Notes: a model not told the origin generated them from the letters alone. DNA of 6,937 nucleotides from Chloroflexota bacterium (GCA_022561955.1 JADFQF010000071.1:1-6937), one strand, 5' to 3'. Counted from the stretch's first letter, positions 1 through 6,149 are shown. A program made the numbers and translations.

Positions 1-120
1 CAAGAAAGCCGTCGCAGCGATCGACAGTATGGTTACGGCGATCAACACTTCGATCAGCCCGAAACCTTTCTGGCCGCTAAATAGGCGTCTAGAGCGTATA
101 TTCGCGAGCATACCCTTCAC
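1..120 (-). CDS. Type IV prepilin, minor-pilin-like (N-terminus only)
   Basis: The first 40 residues of a prepilin whose gene runs off the left edge. A basic leader (NIRSRRLFSGQKG) is followed by FGLIEVLIAVTILSIAATAF, the class III signal: prepilin peptidase would cut after Gly19, leaving Phe+1 and the conserved Glu+5 ahead of a hydrophobic helix that serves as both membrane anchor and fibre-packing domain. The GLIEVLIAVTIL wording resembles minor pilins or pseudopilins of the PilV/GspI kind more than major pilins; this is inference from the N-terminus alone. I chose the GTG at 120 because GGAGG (126-130) sits 5 nt upstream. An in-frame ATG at 162, with GAGGGGA just upstream, would add 14 residues and is a real alternative; an ATG at 111 also exists. 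It is the fifth gene of the pilus operon, 67 nt after pilC. The globular domain is outside the window, so the exact class is unknown. Confidence 0.85.
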   Translation of the reverse strand, partial: MKGMLANIRSRRLFSGQKGFGLIEVLIAVTILSIAATAFL

Positions 121-125
121 TTCAA

Positions 126-130
126 CCTCC
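126..130 (-). promoter_or_regulatory. Ribosome binding site of the downstream prepilin
   Basis: A perfect GGAGG on the minus strand lies 5 nt before the GTG at 120. It is the main reason for preferring that start over the in-frame ATG at 162, which has its own weaker GAGGGGA site. Both may be used. Confidence 0.55.
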
Positions 131-187
131 TTGACACGTGCGACCCGCCTGCTCATGCGCATCGCGATCCCCTCGGACCGTCGTCAG

Positions 188-1396
188 CTATTCGATAGAC
201 CCCAAAAATGAGTAGATGGGCATTATCATCGAGATCGCAATGAATGCTACGAACGCCCCCAAAAACAGCATGATTCCGGGACTCAGGACGGAGACCATGG
301 TGTTTACTTTCCTGTCTACGTCCAGATCGTACATCTCGGCTATGGTCGCCAGGTCTTCCTTTAGTGTGCTGGCCATTTCTCCGACTTTTATCATCTGGAT
401 GAGGGGCTGAGGAAATACCTTGAATTCGGGCAGGATTGCCGAGAGATCGCGGCCTTTCAAGACCTCCTCCCGCGCCTCCTCGATCTTCGCCGTGACGTAT
501 CTGTTTGTAGCCGTCTGGGCGGCCAGCCCAAGAGTTTCGGGCATGGATAAAGAAGATGCCAGGCACGTAGATACGGTCCTGCTGAAGTTGATCATCTCGC
601 GCAGGGTGATCACCGGCCCAACCAGAGGCACTTTAAGGATAAAGATGTCAAGCTTGAACCTTAGCTTTTCGTTCGACATGACCACTACCCCGAGCGCGAA
701 GAGGAACACGACGAACCCCAGTATGTGAAGCAGGTATTTGCTGGCGGCGTCGGTGATAATCACCATGATCTTCGTTGGCGTCGGCAGCTCACCACCCAGG
801 TTCAGGAACAGGTCTGATAATGCGGGAAGGGTGACCAGGACCAACAGCGAGATGACCCCTATGCCCACCAGCAGTACGAATAGGGGGTAGGCGAGGGATC
901 GCGCGACTTTAGAGACCAGTACGCCCTGTTTTTCGATGTGGTCTGCAACGTAAATGAGCACGTTTTCCAGGTTGCCCGTCTGCTCACTTACCTTGATCGT
1001 CCTGCAATACAGCGCCGAGAATGCCTCCGGATGCCTGCTCATGGCGTCCGCTAGCTGGACCCCCCTGCGTACGTCGTCAACTATGGACTGAATGATCTCC
1101 TTGAAGGTCGCGTTGGTCACCTGGTCCCTCAATATCTCCATGGCAACGACCGTATTTGTGCCCCTGGATATGAGGGTCGCAAGCATGCGTGAGAACGAGA
1201 TCACATCGGCAGTCTTTACCCCAAAGAAGGACGGTACCTGTTTCCTTAGGCTGAATTTGGGGCGCGTGAATTTTAGACTGAGGAGCGCGTAGCCGGACTG
1301 TTGGAGGACCTCTTTCGCCGTCCTCTCATTAGCAACGTCTATTGTCCCGCTAATCAGCTGCCTGCTGGCGTCATATGCTGTGTATTTGTATGGCAT
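188..1396 (-). CDS. pilC: Type IV pilus inner-membrane platform protein PilC (GspF family)
   Basis: A polytopic inner-membrane protein on which the assembly ATPase acts to push pilin subunits out of the membrane into the growing fibre. At 402 aa it matches the usual PilC length. Two T2SSF repeats are visible, at about residues 65-190 (starting FSRMLATLISRGTN) and 268-392 (starting FSRTVSTCLASSLS). Hydrophobic segments lie at about 170-195, 221-241 and 367-395, the three-helix pattern of the family. The usual GE-x-x-G-x-L signature is altered in both halves: VSEQTGNL in the first (Ser for Gly) and VGEMASTL in the second (Ser for Gly). The ATG at 1396 is preceded by AGGACAGG. The gene starts 42 nt after the pilB stop and is followed 67 nt on by a second prepilin, so co-transcription is likely. 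GspF of a type II secretion system is the alternative name; the two-prepilin context fits T4P or a related pseudopilus better. Confidence 0.95.
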   Translation of the reverse strand: MPYKYTAYDASRQLISGTIDVANERTAKEVLQQSGYALLSLKFTRPKFSLRKQVPSFFGVKTADVISFSRMLATLISRGTNTVVAMEILRDQVTNATFKEIIQSIVDDVRRGVQLADAMSRHPEAFSALYCRTIKVSEQTGNLENVLIYVADHIEKQGVLVSKVARSLAYPLFVLLVGIGVISLLVLVTLPALSDLFLNLGGELPTPTKIMVIITDAASKYLLHILGFVVFLFALGVVVMSNEKLRFKLDIFILKVPLVGPVITLREMINFSRTVSTCLASSLSMPETLGLAAQTATNRYVTAKIEEAREEVLKGRDLSAILPEFKVFPQPLIQMIKVGEMASTLKEDLATIAEMYDLDVDRKVNTMVSVLSPGIMLFLGAFVAFIAISMIMPIYSFLGSIE

Positions 1397-1438
1397 TGGC
1401 CTGTCCTGATAGTCCGACTAGGGGCTAAAGCACCCGCT

Positions 1439-3160
1439 CTAGTCTCCTGCCGTGACCTGCCGTAAGACCTCGGACGGAGTGGTGATGCCTTGCTTCACCT
1501 TTTGCATTCCGTCCAGTCTCATTGTCGTCATACCGTCAGCGATTGCGCGCGTCCTGATCTCGCTGATCCCCGCGCCACTCTGAAGTACATCCCGCATGCC
1601 CTCGTTGAACTGAAGCAGCTCAAACAGGCCTGTACGATCAAGGTACCCTGTGTTGGAGCAGAAATTGCATCCCGCGCCTTTGTACATTATCGTTCCGCTA
1701 TGCCCCATATCCCGCTCGTAGGCCGCAAGCTCTTCCGGCGTAGGTTCGTAGGGCGCCGAGCAGTGAGGACAGGTCCGGCGGACCATTCTCTGGGCCAGCA
1801 CGCCGTGAACGACGGTGGATATCAGGTAGGGCTCGACACCAAGGTTCCGCAGCCTGAATGGAACGCTGGCCGCATCGTTGGCGTGGATGGATGAGAGTAC
1901 GAGGTGGCCCGTGAGGGCTGCCTGGACAGCGGTCTGAGCGGTCTCGCCGTCTCGAATCTCGCCTACGAGGATAATGTCTGGGTCCAGCCGCATCAACGAG
2001 CGAAGCGCGCTGGCAAAGGATAGCCCGGCCTTCTCGTTGACCTGGATCTGCTTGATGTCCTTGAATTTGTATTCGATCGGGTCCTCGATGGTCATAATGC
2101 TCTGCTCGGCGCTATTGAGCTGGTTGAGCGAAGCGTAAAGCGATGTCGTTTTGCCCGAACCCGTTGGGCCGGCGACCAGGATCATTCCGTAGGAGCTCTT
2201 CAGCATGTTCTGGAATTCCCGCAGCGTGTTACCGCTGAATCCCAGCTCCGTCATGTCGAACAGGCTGGCGGACCTGTCCAGGATACGAAGCACGGCCGTC
2301 TCGCCGTGGACCGTCTCAAGGGTTGCGGCGCGGATATCGACGTCGCGTCCATCGACGTGTACGGAGAACTGCCCGTCCTGTGGTTTTCGACGCTCGGTTA
2401 TGTCGGCGCCGGCCAGTATCTTTATCCTCGAGATCACCGGATTCAGCGCATTGCTTGGGATCGTCATGATATCCCGCAAAATGCCGTCGATGCGGTAGCG
2501 AATCCTCACGTGATTCTGTTGTGGCTCGATATGAATGTCGGATGCCCTGTCTCGTATGGCCTGGCTTACTATCAGGTCCAGCGCACGAACGATTGCTGCC
2601 TGAGCCACGGCGTCCGAGTCGTCAAAGTCGGCGACCTGTGCGTTGCCTTCGAACGACGGTGAGAAGTCGTGAATATGACGTTCGATCTCTTCGCTGGCGC
2701 GGTAGTTGAGGTCGATGGCGTCCTGTATCTCGGATGGAAGGCCAACCGTGGGCTGTATCCCCATGTTCGCCTGGGCGCTGGCGTCGTCTATGGCGTCGAC
2801 ATCACCGGGGTCCTCCATGACCACGACCAGATGCCTGCCTACCGTGTCCAAGGGGACGAGACCATACTTTCTCGCGGTGCTTTCAGGAATCAGATTGATG
2901 GCCTCGGCCTGCACACGATGCCGTTTCAGGTCGATCAGCGGTAGGTTCAGGTGAAGGCTAAGGGCCATCGCAAGCTCTTCTTCAGTAACGAGATTGTTGG
3001 CGCGCAGGGTCTCCAGGAGATTGCGGCCTTCTTCCGACTCGCCCTCGATGGTGCTCGTGAGCTGCTCATTGGTAATCCAGCCCATGTCGACGAGAACATC
3101 GCCCAGGCTTCGGGTCGAACCGGCTGGAGCGAAAGGCTTCTCAGAAGAACTTATGGTCAT
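1439..3160 (-). CDS. pilB: Type IV pilus assembly ATPase PilB (GspE/MshE family)
   Basis: A cytoplasmic hexameric ATPase that powers pilus extension through PilC. I chose the ATG at 3160 (573 aa) because GAGGGG lies 8 nt upstream; an ATG 42 nt earlier has no ribosome binding site. An N-terminal MshEN-like domain (about residues 16-150, beginning SLGDVLVDMGWITNEQL) precedes the catalytic core. Core motifs are intact: Arg-rich ITERRKPQDGQF (254-265), Walker A GPTGSGKTT (331-339), Asp box IMTIEDPIEYKF (355-366), Walker B LDPDIILVGEIRD (392-404) and His box TGHLVLSSIHAND (417-429). A tetracysteine zinc motif follows, C464-x2-C467 and C498-x2-C501, which is typical of extension ATPases (PilB/GspE) and absent from the retraction ATPase PilT. 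The length is as expected for PilB. It is third in the operon, after a response regulator and before pilC. GspE of type II secretion is the main alternative. Confidence 0.95.
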   Translation of the reverse strand: MTISSSEKPFAPAGSTRSLGDVLVDMGWITNEQLTSTIEGESEEGRNLLETLRANNLVTEEELAMALSLHLNLPLIDLKRHRVQAEAINLIPESTARKYGLVPLDTVGRHLVVVMEDPGDVDAIDDASAQANMGIQPTVGLPSEIQDAIDLNYRASEEIERHIHDFSPSFEGNAQVADFDDSDAVAQAAIVRALDLIVSQAIRDRASDIHIEPQQNHVRIRYRIDGILRDIMTIPSNALNPVISRIKILAGADITERRKPQDGQFSVHVDGRDVDIRAATLETVHGETAVLRILDRSASLFDMTELGFSGNTLREFQNMLKSSYGMILVAGPTGSGKTTSLYASLNQLNSAEQSIMTIEDPIEYKFKDIKQIQVNEKAGLSFASALRSLMRLDPDIILVGEIRDGETAQTAVQAALTGHLVLSSIHANDAASVPFRLRNLGVEPYLISTVVHGVLAQRMVRRTCPHCSAPYEPTPEELAAYERDMGHSGTIMYKGAGCNFCSNTGYLDRTGLFELLQFNEGMRDVLQSGAGISEIRTRAIADGMTTMRLDGMQKVKQGITTPSEVLRQVTAGD

Positions 3161-3168
3161 AAGGTAGT

Positions 3169-3174
3169 CCCCTC
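3169..3174 (-). promoter_or_regulatory. Ribosome binding site deciding the pilB start
   Basis: GAGGGG on the minus strand, 8 nt before the ATG at 3160. No comparable site precedes the upstream in-frame ATG at 3202, so the shorter 573-residue PilB is preferred. Confidence 0.6.
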
Positions 3175-3212
3175 GATTTTCCCTAGCAAGGTCTGTGTCC
3201 AAAAGCAGAAAC

Positions 3213-3233
3213 TGCCTGGGGCATAGCCAGGCA
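3213..3233 (-). terminator. Hairpin between response regulator and pilB (possible attenuator)
   Basis: On the minus strand, TGCCTGG and CCAGGCA form a perfect 7-bp stem with a 7-nt loop, followed by the T-rich stretch GTTTCTGCTTTT. It lies 99 nt after the response-regulator stop and 52 nt before the pilB start, inside the largest gap of the operon. The T tract is interrupted, so a strong Rho-independent terminator is doubtful. A partial terminator, an attenuator or an RNA processing/stability element would all fit and could set pilin and regulator levels above those of the motor. Confidence 0.4.
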
Positions 3234-3332
3234 ATTTCCGCTGTATGACTCGTCTGGCCTCTTGCGACGTCGGATGGGCAAAACTAAGGCATGCCCCCCC
3301 TCGCGAGCCTATGTCGCTATCTGCAGGTTTCC

Positions 3333-3731
3333 CTAAGCGCTGCGACCCTTGGACTGCGCGAGGCTGTCCACGGTGGACAGCAGCAGCTGCAGCTCGATGG
3401 GCTTCGATAGGAACTTGTTCGCTCCCACCTTCTCCCCGGTCTGCCGGTCGATCTCCCTCTCTTTGCCAGTAAGCATCATCACGGGCAGGTGAGAGGTCCT
3501 CGGGTCCGCCCTGAGCCTGTGGCAGACCTCGAATCCGTCGAGTCCCGGCAGCATGACGTCCAGTATCGCAACGTCCGGCGCGTCCTGCTGAGCGCTGAAG
3601 AGACCCTGCATGCCGTTACTGGCAATGGTGACCTCATAGCCCTCGGACTCCAGCGCCTCTTTCAGGAATCGCTGCATGCCCGGGTCGTCGTCTATGACTA
3701 GAATCTTTTTGGCTCTCGTTTCAGTCGTCAT
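3333..3731 (-). CDS. Single-domain CheY-like response regulator
   Basis: A 132-residue receiver domain with no output domain. The phosphorylation site is complete: acidic pocket D14-D15-D16 (ILVIDDD), phospho-acceptor D58 (AILDVMLPG), switch Thr88 (MMLTG) and Lys110 followed by cis-Pro (SKPIE). The length matches a stand-alone receiver. The ATG at 3731 follows AAGGA at a good distance, and the gene starts 12 nt after the stop of the upstream prepilin, so the two are almost certainly translated from one mRNA. pilB follows after 172 nt. With no DNA-binding domain it presumably works by protein contact. The position suggests it relays a phosphorylation signal to the pilus machinery, as PilG/PilH do in twitching species, but the partner cannot be read from this sequence and no histidine kinase lies in the window. 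Confidence 0.93.
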   Translation of the reverse strand: MTTETRAKKILVIDDDPGMQRFLKEALESEGYEVTIASNGMQGLFSAQQDAPDVAILDVMLPGLDGFEVCHRLRADPRTSHLPVMMLTGKEREIDRQTGEKVGANKFLSKPIELQLLLSTVDSLAQSKGRSA

Positions 3732-3743
3732 TGCACTTCCTTA

Positions 3744-4124
3744 CTAACAGGGGTCCTGGCTGACACGTCCGCCGGTTGTATTGTAGTATGTGCACTTCGT
3801 GGTGGCCTGGCGTATGTAGTCTCCAAACGCATCGCCGTAAAGGTTCTCGGTGCCGCCCGGGAAGGCAGACATGTCGTTGGTGGCGTTGGCCTGGATTATG
3901 GCTAGAACCGTCTCCAACTCCTGGTCGCCCATCATGGCGTCCGTGGCGGCCTGGACGTTGGCCAGCTCACCGGCGTTCGCCTTCGCCTCGCTTCTGCTCT
4001 TGATGGTCGCCACGGTCGGTACAGCTACCGCCGCGACTATTCCCAGGATCGCCACCGCTATCAGAATTTCAACGAGGGTGAACCCACCCTCCTTCTTCAG
4101 CAGTCTGTGAATTATGGTCCTCAT
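3744..4124 (-). CDS. Type IV prepilin (probable major pilin)
   Basis: A 126-residue prepilin. A short basic leader (MRTIIHRLLKKEGG) is followed by FTLVEILIAVAILGIVAAVA, with the peptidase cut expected between Gly14 and Phe15 and the conserved Glu at mature position 5. The hydrophobic N-terminal helix runs to about residue 40, with the conserved Pro36 (VAVPTV), and continues as a hydrophilic helix (about 41-80). The globular part is small and ends on Cys126, which could form a disulfide with Cys111, giving a 14-residue loop like the D-region loop of type IVa pilins. It is the first gene of the operon and carries its best ribosome binding site (GGAGG, 8 nt spacing), as expected for the abundant fibre subunit. 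The mature protein of about 112 residues is short for a classical PilA; a pseudopilin (GspG-like) role is the alternative. I give no gene symbol because pilA versus gspG cannot be settled here. Confidence 0.92.
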   Translation of the reverse strand: MRTIIHRLLKKEGGFTLVEILIAVAILGIVAAVAVPTVATIKSRSEAKANAGELANVQAATDAMMGDQELETVLAIIQANATNDMSAFPGGTENLYGDAFGDYIRQATTKCTYYNTTGGRVSQDPC

Positions 4125-4132
4125 CTTCGTTT

Positions 4133-4137
4133 CCTCC
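4133..4137 (-). promoter_or_regulatory. Strong ribosome binding site of the first prepilin
   Basis: GGAGG on the minus strand, inside AGGGAGGAAA, 8 nt before the ATG at 4124. It is the best-matched site of the pilus genes and fits high expression of a structural subunit. Confidence 0.7.
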
Positions 4138-4156
4138 CTAATGCGATGCGCGAACT

Positions 4157-4186
4157 TCTATATGACTTGAACTAACATATCCGCAA
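4157..4186 (-). promoter_or_regulatory. Candidate sigma-70-type promoter of the pilus operon
   Basis: On the minus strand, a -35-like TTGCGG (4181-4186) and a -10-like TATAGA (4157-4162) are separated by 18 nt. The -10 lies about 32 nt before the pilin ATG and just upstream of its GGAGG site, leaving room for a short leader. The -10 matches the consensus at 4 of 6 positions and the surroundings are AT-rich compared with the coding DNA. A second AT-rich box, TATAAA (4187-4192), lacks a good -35. This call rests on matching alone. Confidence 0.35.
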
Positions 4187-4390
4187 TTTATAGGGCTTGG
4201 TTGGCCGTTCGTATGTATTTGGTGTGCATTCATTGTTCTACACATATGAAGAGAAGTCGTGGTTGCTATCCGTAATGCTTATGGGTACGGCTTGACGGCA
4301 AACGTGAATCTACATGTAGGTGCTAGCAACAGTGCTAAGTTCAAAAAATGGGCGATCTTGGTGTTTTTCGAATCTCTGAGCCGTGGCTGC

Positions 4391-4405
4391 GGACGGTCAC
4401 CGTCC
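4391..4405. repeat. Perfect 15-bp palindrome, possible operator
   Basis: GGACGGTCACCGTCC consists of two 7-nt arms (GGACGGT and ACCGTCC) that are exact reverse complements around a single central C. A zero-to-one base loop cannot form a stable RNA hairpin, so a binding site for a dimeric DNA-binding protein is more likely. It lies 267 nt upstream of the pilin start and 293 nt upstream of the propeller start, so it could serve either side. No regulator gene in the window is an obvious partner. Confidence 0.5.
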
Positions 4406-4504
4406 CGCGTAAGTGCAGATATGATGCGTATGTCGGCACGGCTGCGAGACATGGCCGAAGACGGTCGAGGTTGAATGTAAAATCTAGGCATGCCGCACGG
4501 ATGT

Positions 4505-4537
4505 GAAACGATGTTCTTGGAGCTAACAAGATGTTTC
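4505..4537. repeat. Imperfect inverted repeat / hairpin
   Basis: GAAAC (4505-4509) pairs with GTTTC (4533-4537) and TCTTG (4515-4519) pairs with CAAGA (4527-4531) around a 7-nt loop. An asymmetric bulge (5 nt against 1 nt) separates the two stem parts. No T run follows on either strand, so it is not a standard terminator. It might be an operator or part of the propeller gene's 5' leader, and chance cannot be excluded. Confidence 0.3.
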
Positions 4538-4697
4538 GTCCGATAAGAATCAGAATCGGGCATAACCCCGGCTCGAGAGGAGTCTGGCCCATATCATGGC
4601 TCCGTTCATCAGGTGCTTCCTCAAGCGGCTACCCTTTGGAGGAGATACACTGAAGACGTCGCGGCCTTGAATAATCCTAGAGCGGGGGACGTATATC

Positions 4698-6149
4698 TTG
4701 ATTGGCAAGCAGGGCATCCCGGGAGCGGGCGTCCGAGGCTCCGCATCCGGGCCCGAAACAATTTCCGTCTGTCCGTCATGCGAAAATTGGAATGCGGGCG
4801 GAGAGGCTCGGTGCGTTGAATGCGGGCAGAGCCTCGTCGGCGTCTTCATCGTCTCGGAAGAGCGCGCCCGCGAAATGGGCAGAAGGCGCCGGCTGGTCCG
4901 AAGGCGGAATCGACTCATCGTCTGGGGCCTGGCCGCATCCATTGTGGCCGTTCTCGCGACGTTGGCCGGGCTCGGCTACGCAGGCGCAAGCCGCGAGCTA
5001 GACCCTCCGACCTCGAGTATCACGGCAACTCCATCTCTCAACGATTGGCCCATGTACCAGCGAGACCCCGCGCATGCCGCGGTAGTCGACCGCGACCTTG
5101 CACCGCTCAAGGGAGTGCTGAAATGGCGCTTCGACACTGGGGAGCCGCTCCTGTCATCGCCGGCGGTATTTGACGGTCTGTTGTATCTGGGTACAGGCGA
5201 TCATCGGATTATAGCTGTCGACGCAGGCACGGGTAAGCTCGTGTGGGAGCACGCCGTCGACGGGCCGGTGGACTCGTCTCCGGCCGTTGCGGGCGGCCTT
5301 GTCTACGTTGGACTCAGAGACGGCAGGCTCATTGCGCTGAACGCCGCCAACGGGGAGCTCGGGTGGGAATTCCAAACGGAAGGTTCGATCTTTTCTTCGC
5401 CTGCTGTTCACAGGGGCGAGCTATACGTCGCGTCGAGCGGTGGCGTGCTCCATGCCCTCGACGCCGTTACGGGGCTCGAGAGGTGGAGGTTCGAGACCGA
5501 TGGGCGGCTCATATCCAGTCCGGCGGCATATGAGCAATGGGTGGCGGTCACGTCCCACGACCGTTACCTTTACATTTTGGACTCGAGCACCGGCAGGCCG
5601 GCGTTGAAATTCAAGACCGCTTCCGCGGCCGGCTCCCCGGTATTCGACGAGGACTTTCTTTTCCTGGCCGACGCCACGGGCGTCATAAGGTCCATAGATT
5701 GGCGAAAGCAAAACCGACGATTTGAGAGGCTGATTCTGCGCTTTAAGATCCAGATGGCGGCATGGGGTTTGACGGACGTAATCCCAAACCAGGCGGGATA
5801 TGTCTGGGGCATTGGAACCGGCAAGTCGAGCTTCATCGGAGCGCCGGTAGTCGCAAAGGAAATTGTCTACCTCGCCTCGACGACGGGCCGTCTGCTGGCC
5901 CTGGACAAGGCCACCGGCGAGACGGTCTGGGAGTATGACACGGCTGGGAGCATTTCGGGCTCGCCGTCGGTAGCCGGTGAGACGGTGTATATCGGCGATA
6001 GTCTCGGCAGGCTATACGCCCTGGACGCGATTAGTGGCGAACGGTTATGGGAGTTTGCGGTGGGTGGAGCGATCTCCTCGACGCCGGTCATCGCCGGAGG
6101 CGTTATCTATTTCAGCTCCATGGACGGCAACATTTACGCCGTGGAGTAG
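4698..6149 (+). CDS. Zinc-ribbon, membrane-anchored PQQ-like beta-propeller protein
   Basis: A 483-residue protein with three parts. A zinc ribbon (C25-x2-C28 and C39-x2-C42, reading CPSC...CVECG) is followed by a basic stretch (about 61-72) and one transmembrane helix (about 73-95). The rest is a PQQ/BamB-like beta-propeller with recurring blades of the form SSPAV..G..Y.G...G.L.ALDA.TG...W.F, beginning near residues 151, 191, 231, 271, 311, 378, 419 and 459, about eight blades. The positive-inside rule puts the ribbon in the cytoplasm and the propeller outside. I see no reason to assume a dehydrogenase: such propellers often act as scaffolds or sensors, and the PQQ name refers to the repeat. 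Blade five is irregular (about 330-377). The start is TTG at 4698, with GGGGA 8 nt upstream; the frame is closed by TGA at 4668 and the next ATG (residue 60) would remove the ribbon. It is divergent from the pilus operon. Its substrate or partner is unknown. Confidence 0.85.
   Translation: MIGKQGIPGAGVRGSASGPETISVCPSCENWNAGGEARCVECGQSLVGVFIVSEERAREMGRRRRLVRRRNRLIVWGLAASIVAVLATLAGLGYAGASRELDPPTSSITATPSLNDWPMYQRDPAHAAVVDRDLAPLKGVLKWRFDTGEPLLSSPAVFDGLLYLGTGDHRIIAVDAGTGKLVWEHAVDGPVDSSPAVAGGLVYVGLRDGRLIALNAANGELGWEFQTEGSIFSSPAVHRGELYVASSGGVLHALDAVTGLERWRFETDGRLISSPAAYEQWVAVTSHDRYLYILDSSTGRPALKFKTASAAGSPVFDEDFLFLADATGVIRSIDWRKQNRRFERLILRFKIQMAAWGLTDVIPNQAGYVWGIGTGKSSFIGAPVVAKEIVYLASTTGRLLALDKATGETVWEYDTAGSISGSPSVAGETVYIGDSLGRLYALDAISGERLWEFAVGGAISSTPVIAGGVIYFSSMDGNIYAVE

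Larger units (their letters stand above)
4125..4697. other. 573-nt divergent intergenic region
   Basis: This stretch separates the minus-strand pilus operon from the plus-strand propeller gene. Open frames exist on both strands (for example 4259-4474 + and 4279-4563 -), but they overlap each other, lack convincing ribosome binding sites, and their translations look like no family I know. The stretch holds the candidate pilus promoter (4157-4186), a 10-bp palindrome CTACATGTAG (4310-4319), a perfect 15-bp palindrome (4391-4405), an imperfect hairpin (4505-4537) and a strong but orphan GGAGGAG (4638-4644). A weak plus-strand promoter candidate is TTGGAG (4518-4523) with GATAAG (4542-4547), 18 nt apart. 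Overall it looks like a shared control region rather than missing genes. Confidence 0.6.

Noticed and set aside
153..566. Minus-strand 137-codon frame overlapping the 3' part of pilC
   Set aside because: It lies inside pilC in another frame and has the low-complexity look of a shadow; pilC is well supported there.
1490..2954. Several plus-strand frames of 62-134 codons opposite pilB
   Set aside because: All are antisense to the conserved PilB motifs and carry no recognisable domains.
3161..3202. Longer pilB start at the ATG at 3202 (14 extra residues)
   Set aside because: No ribosome binding site precedes it, whereas GAGGGG lies 8 nt before the ATG at 3160; the extra residues also cover the leader just after the hairpin.
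4259..4592. Open frames of 71-94 codons on both strands in the intergenic region
   Set aside because: They overlap each other, lack good start signals and show no recognisable family features; they look like chance frames in GC-rich DNA.
4125..4697. Cyclic di-GMP riboswitch or other structured RNA upstream of the pilus or propeller gene
   Set aside because: I looked for the GEMM-type conserved core and other familiar riboswitch cores and saw none; only short palindromes and one imperfect hairpin are present.
5790..5835. GIGTGKSS in the propeller protein as a Walker A nucleotide-binding loop
   Set aside because: The spacing is wrong: the GxxxxGK[ST] pattern would need a Gly where Trp370 stands, and no other nucleotide-binding motif is present.
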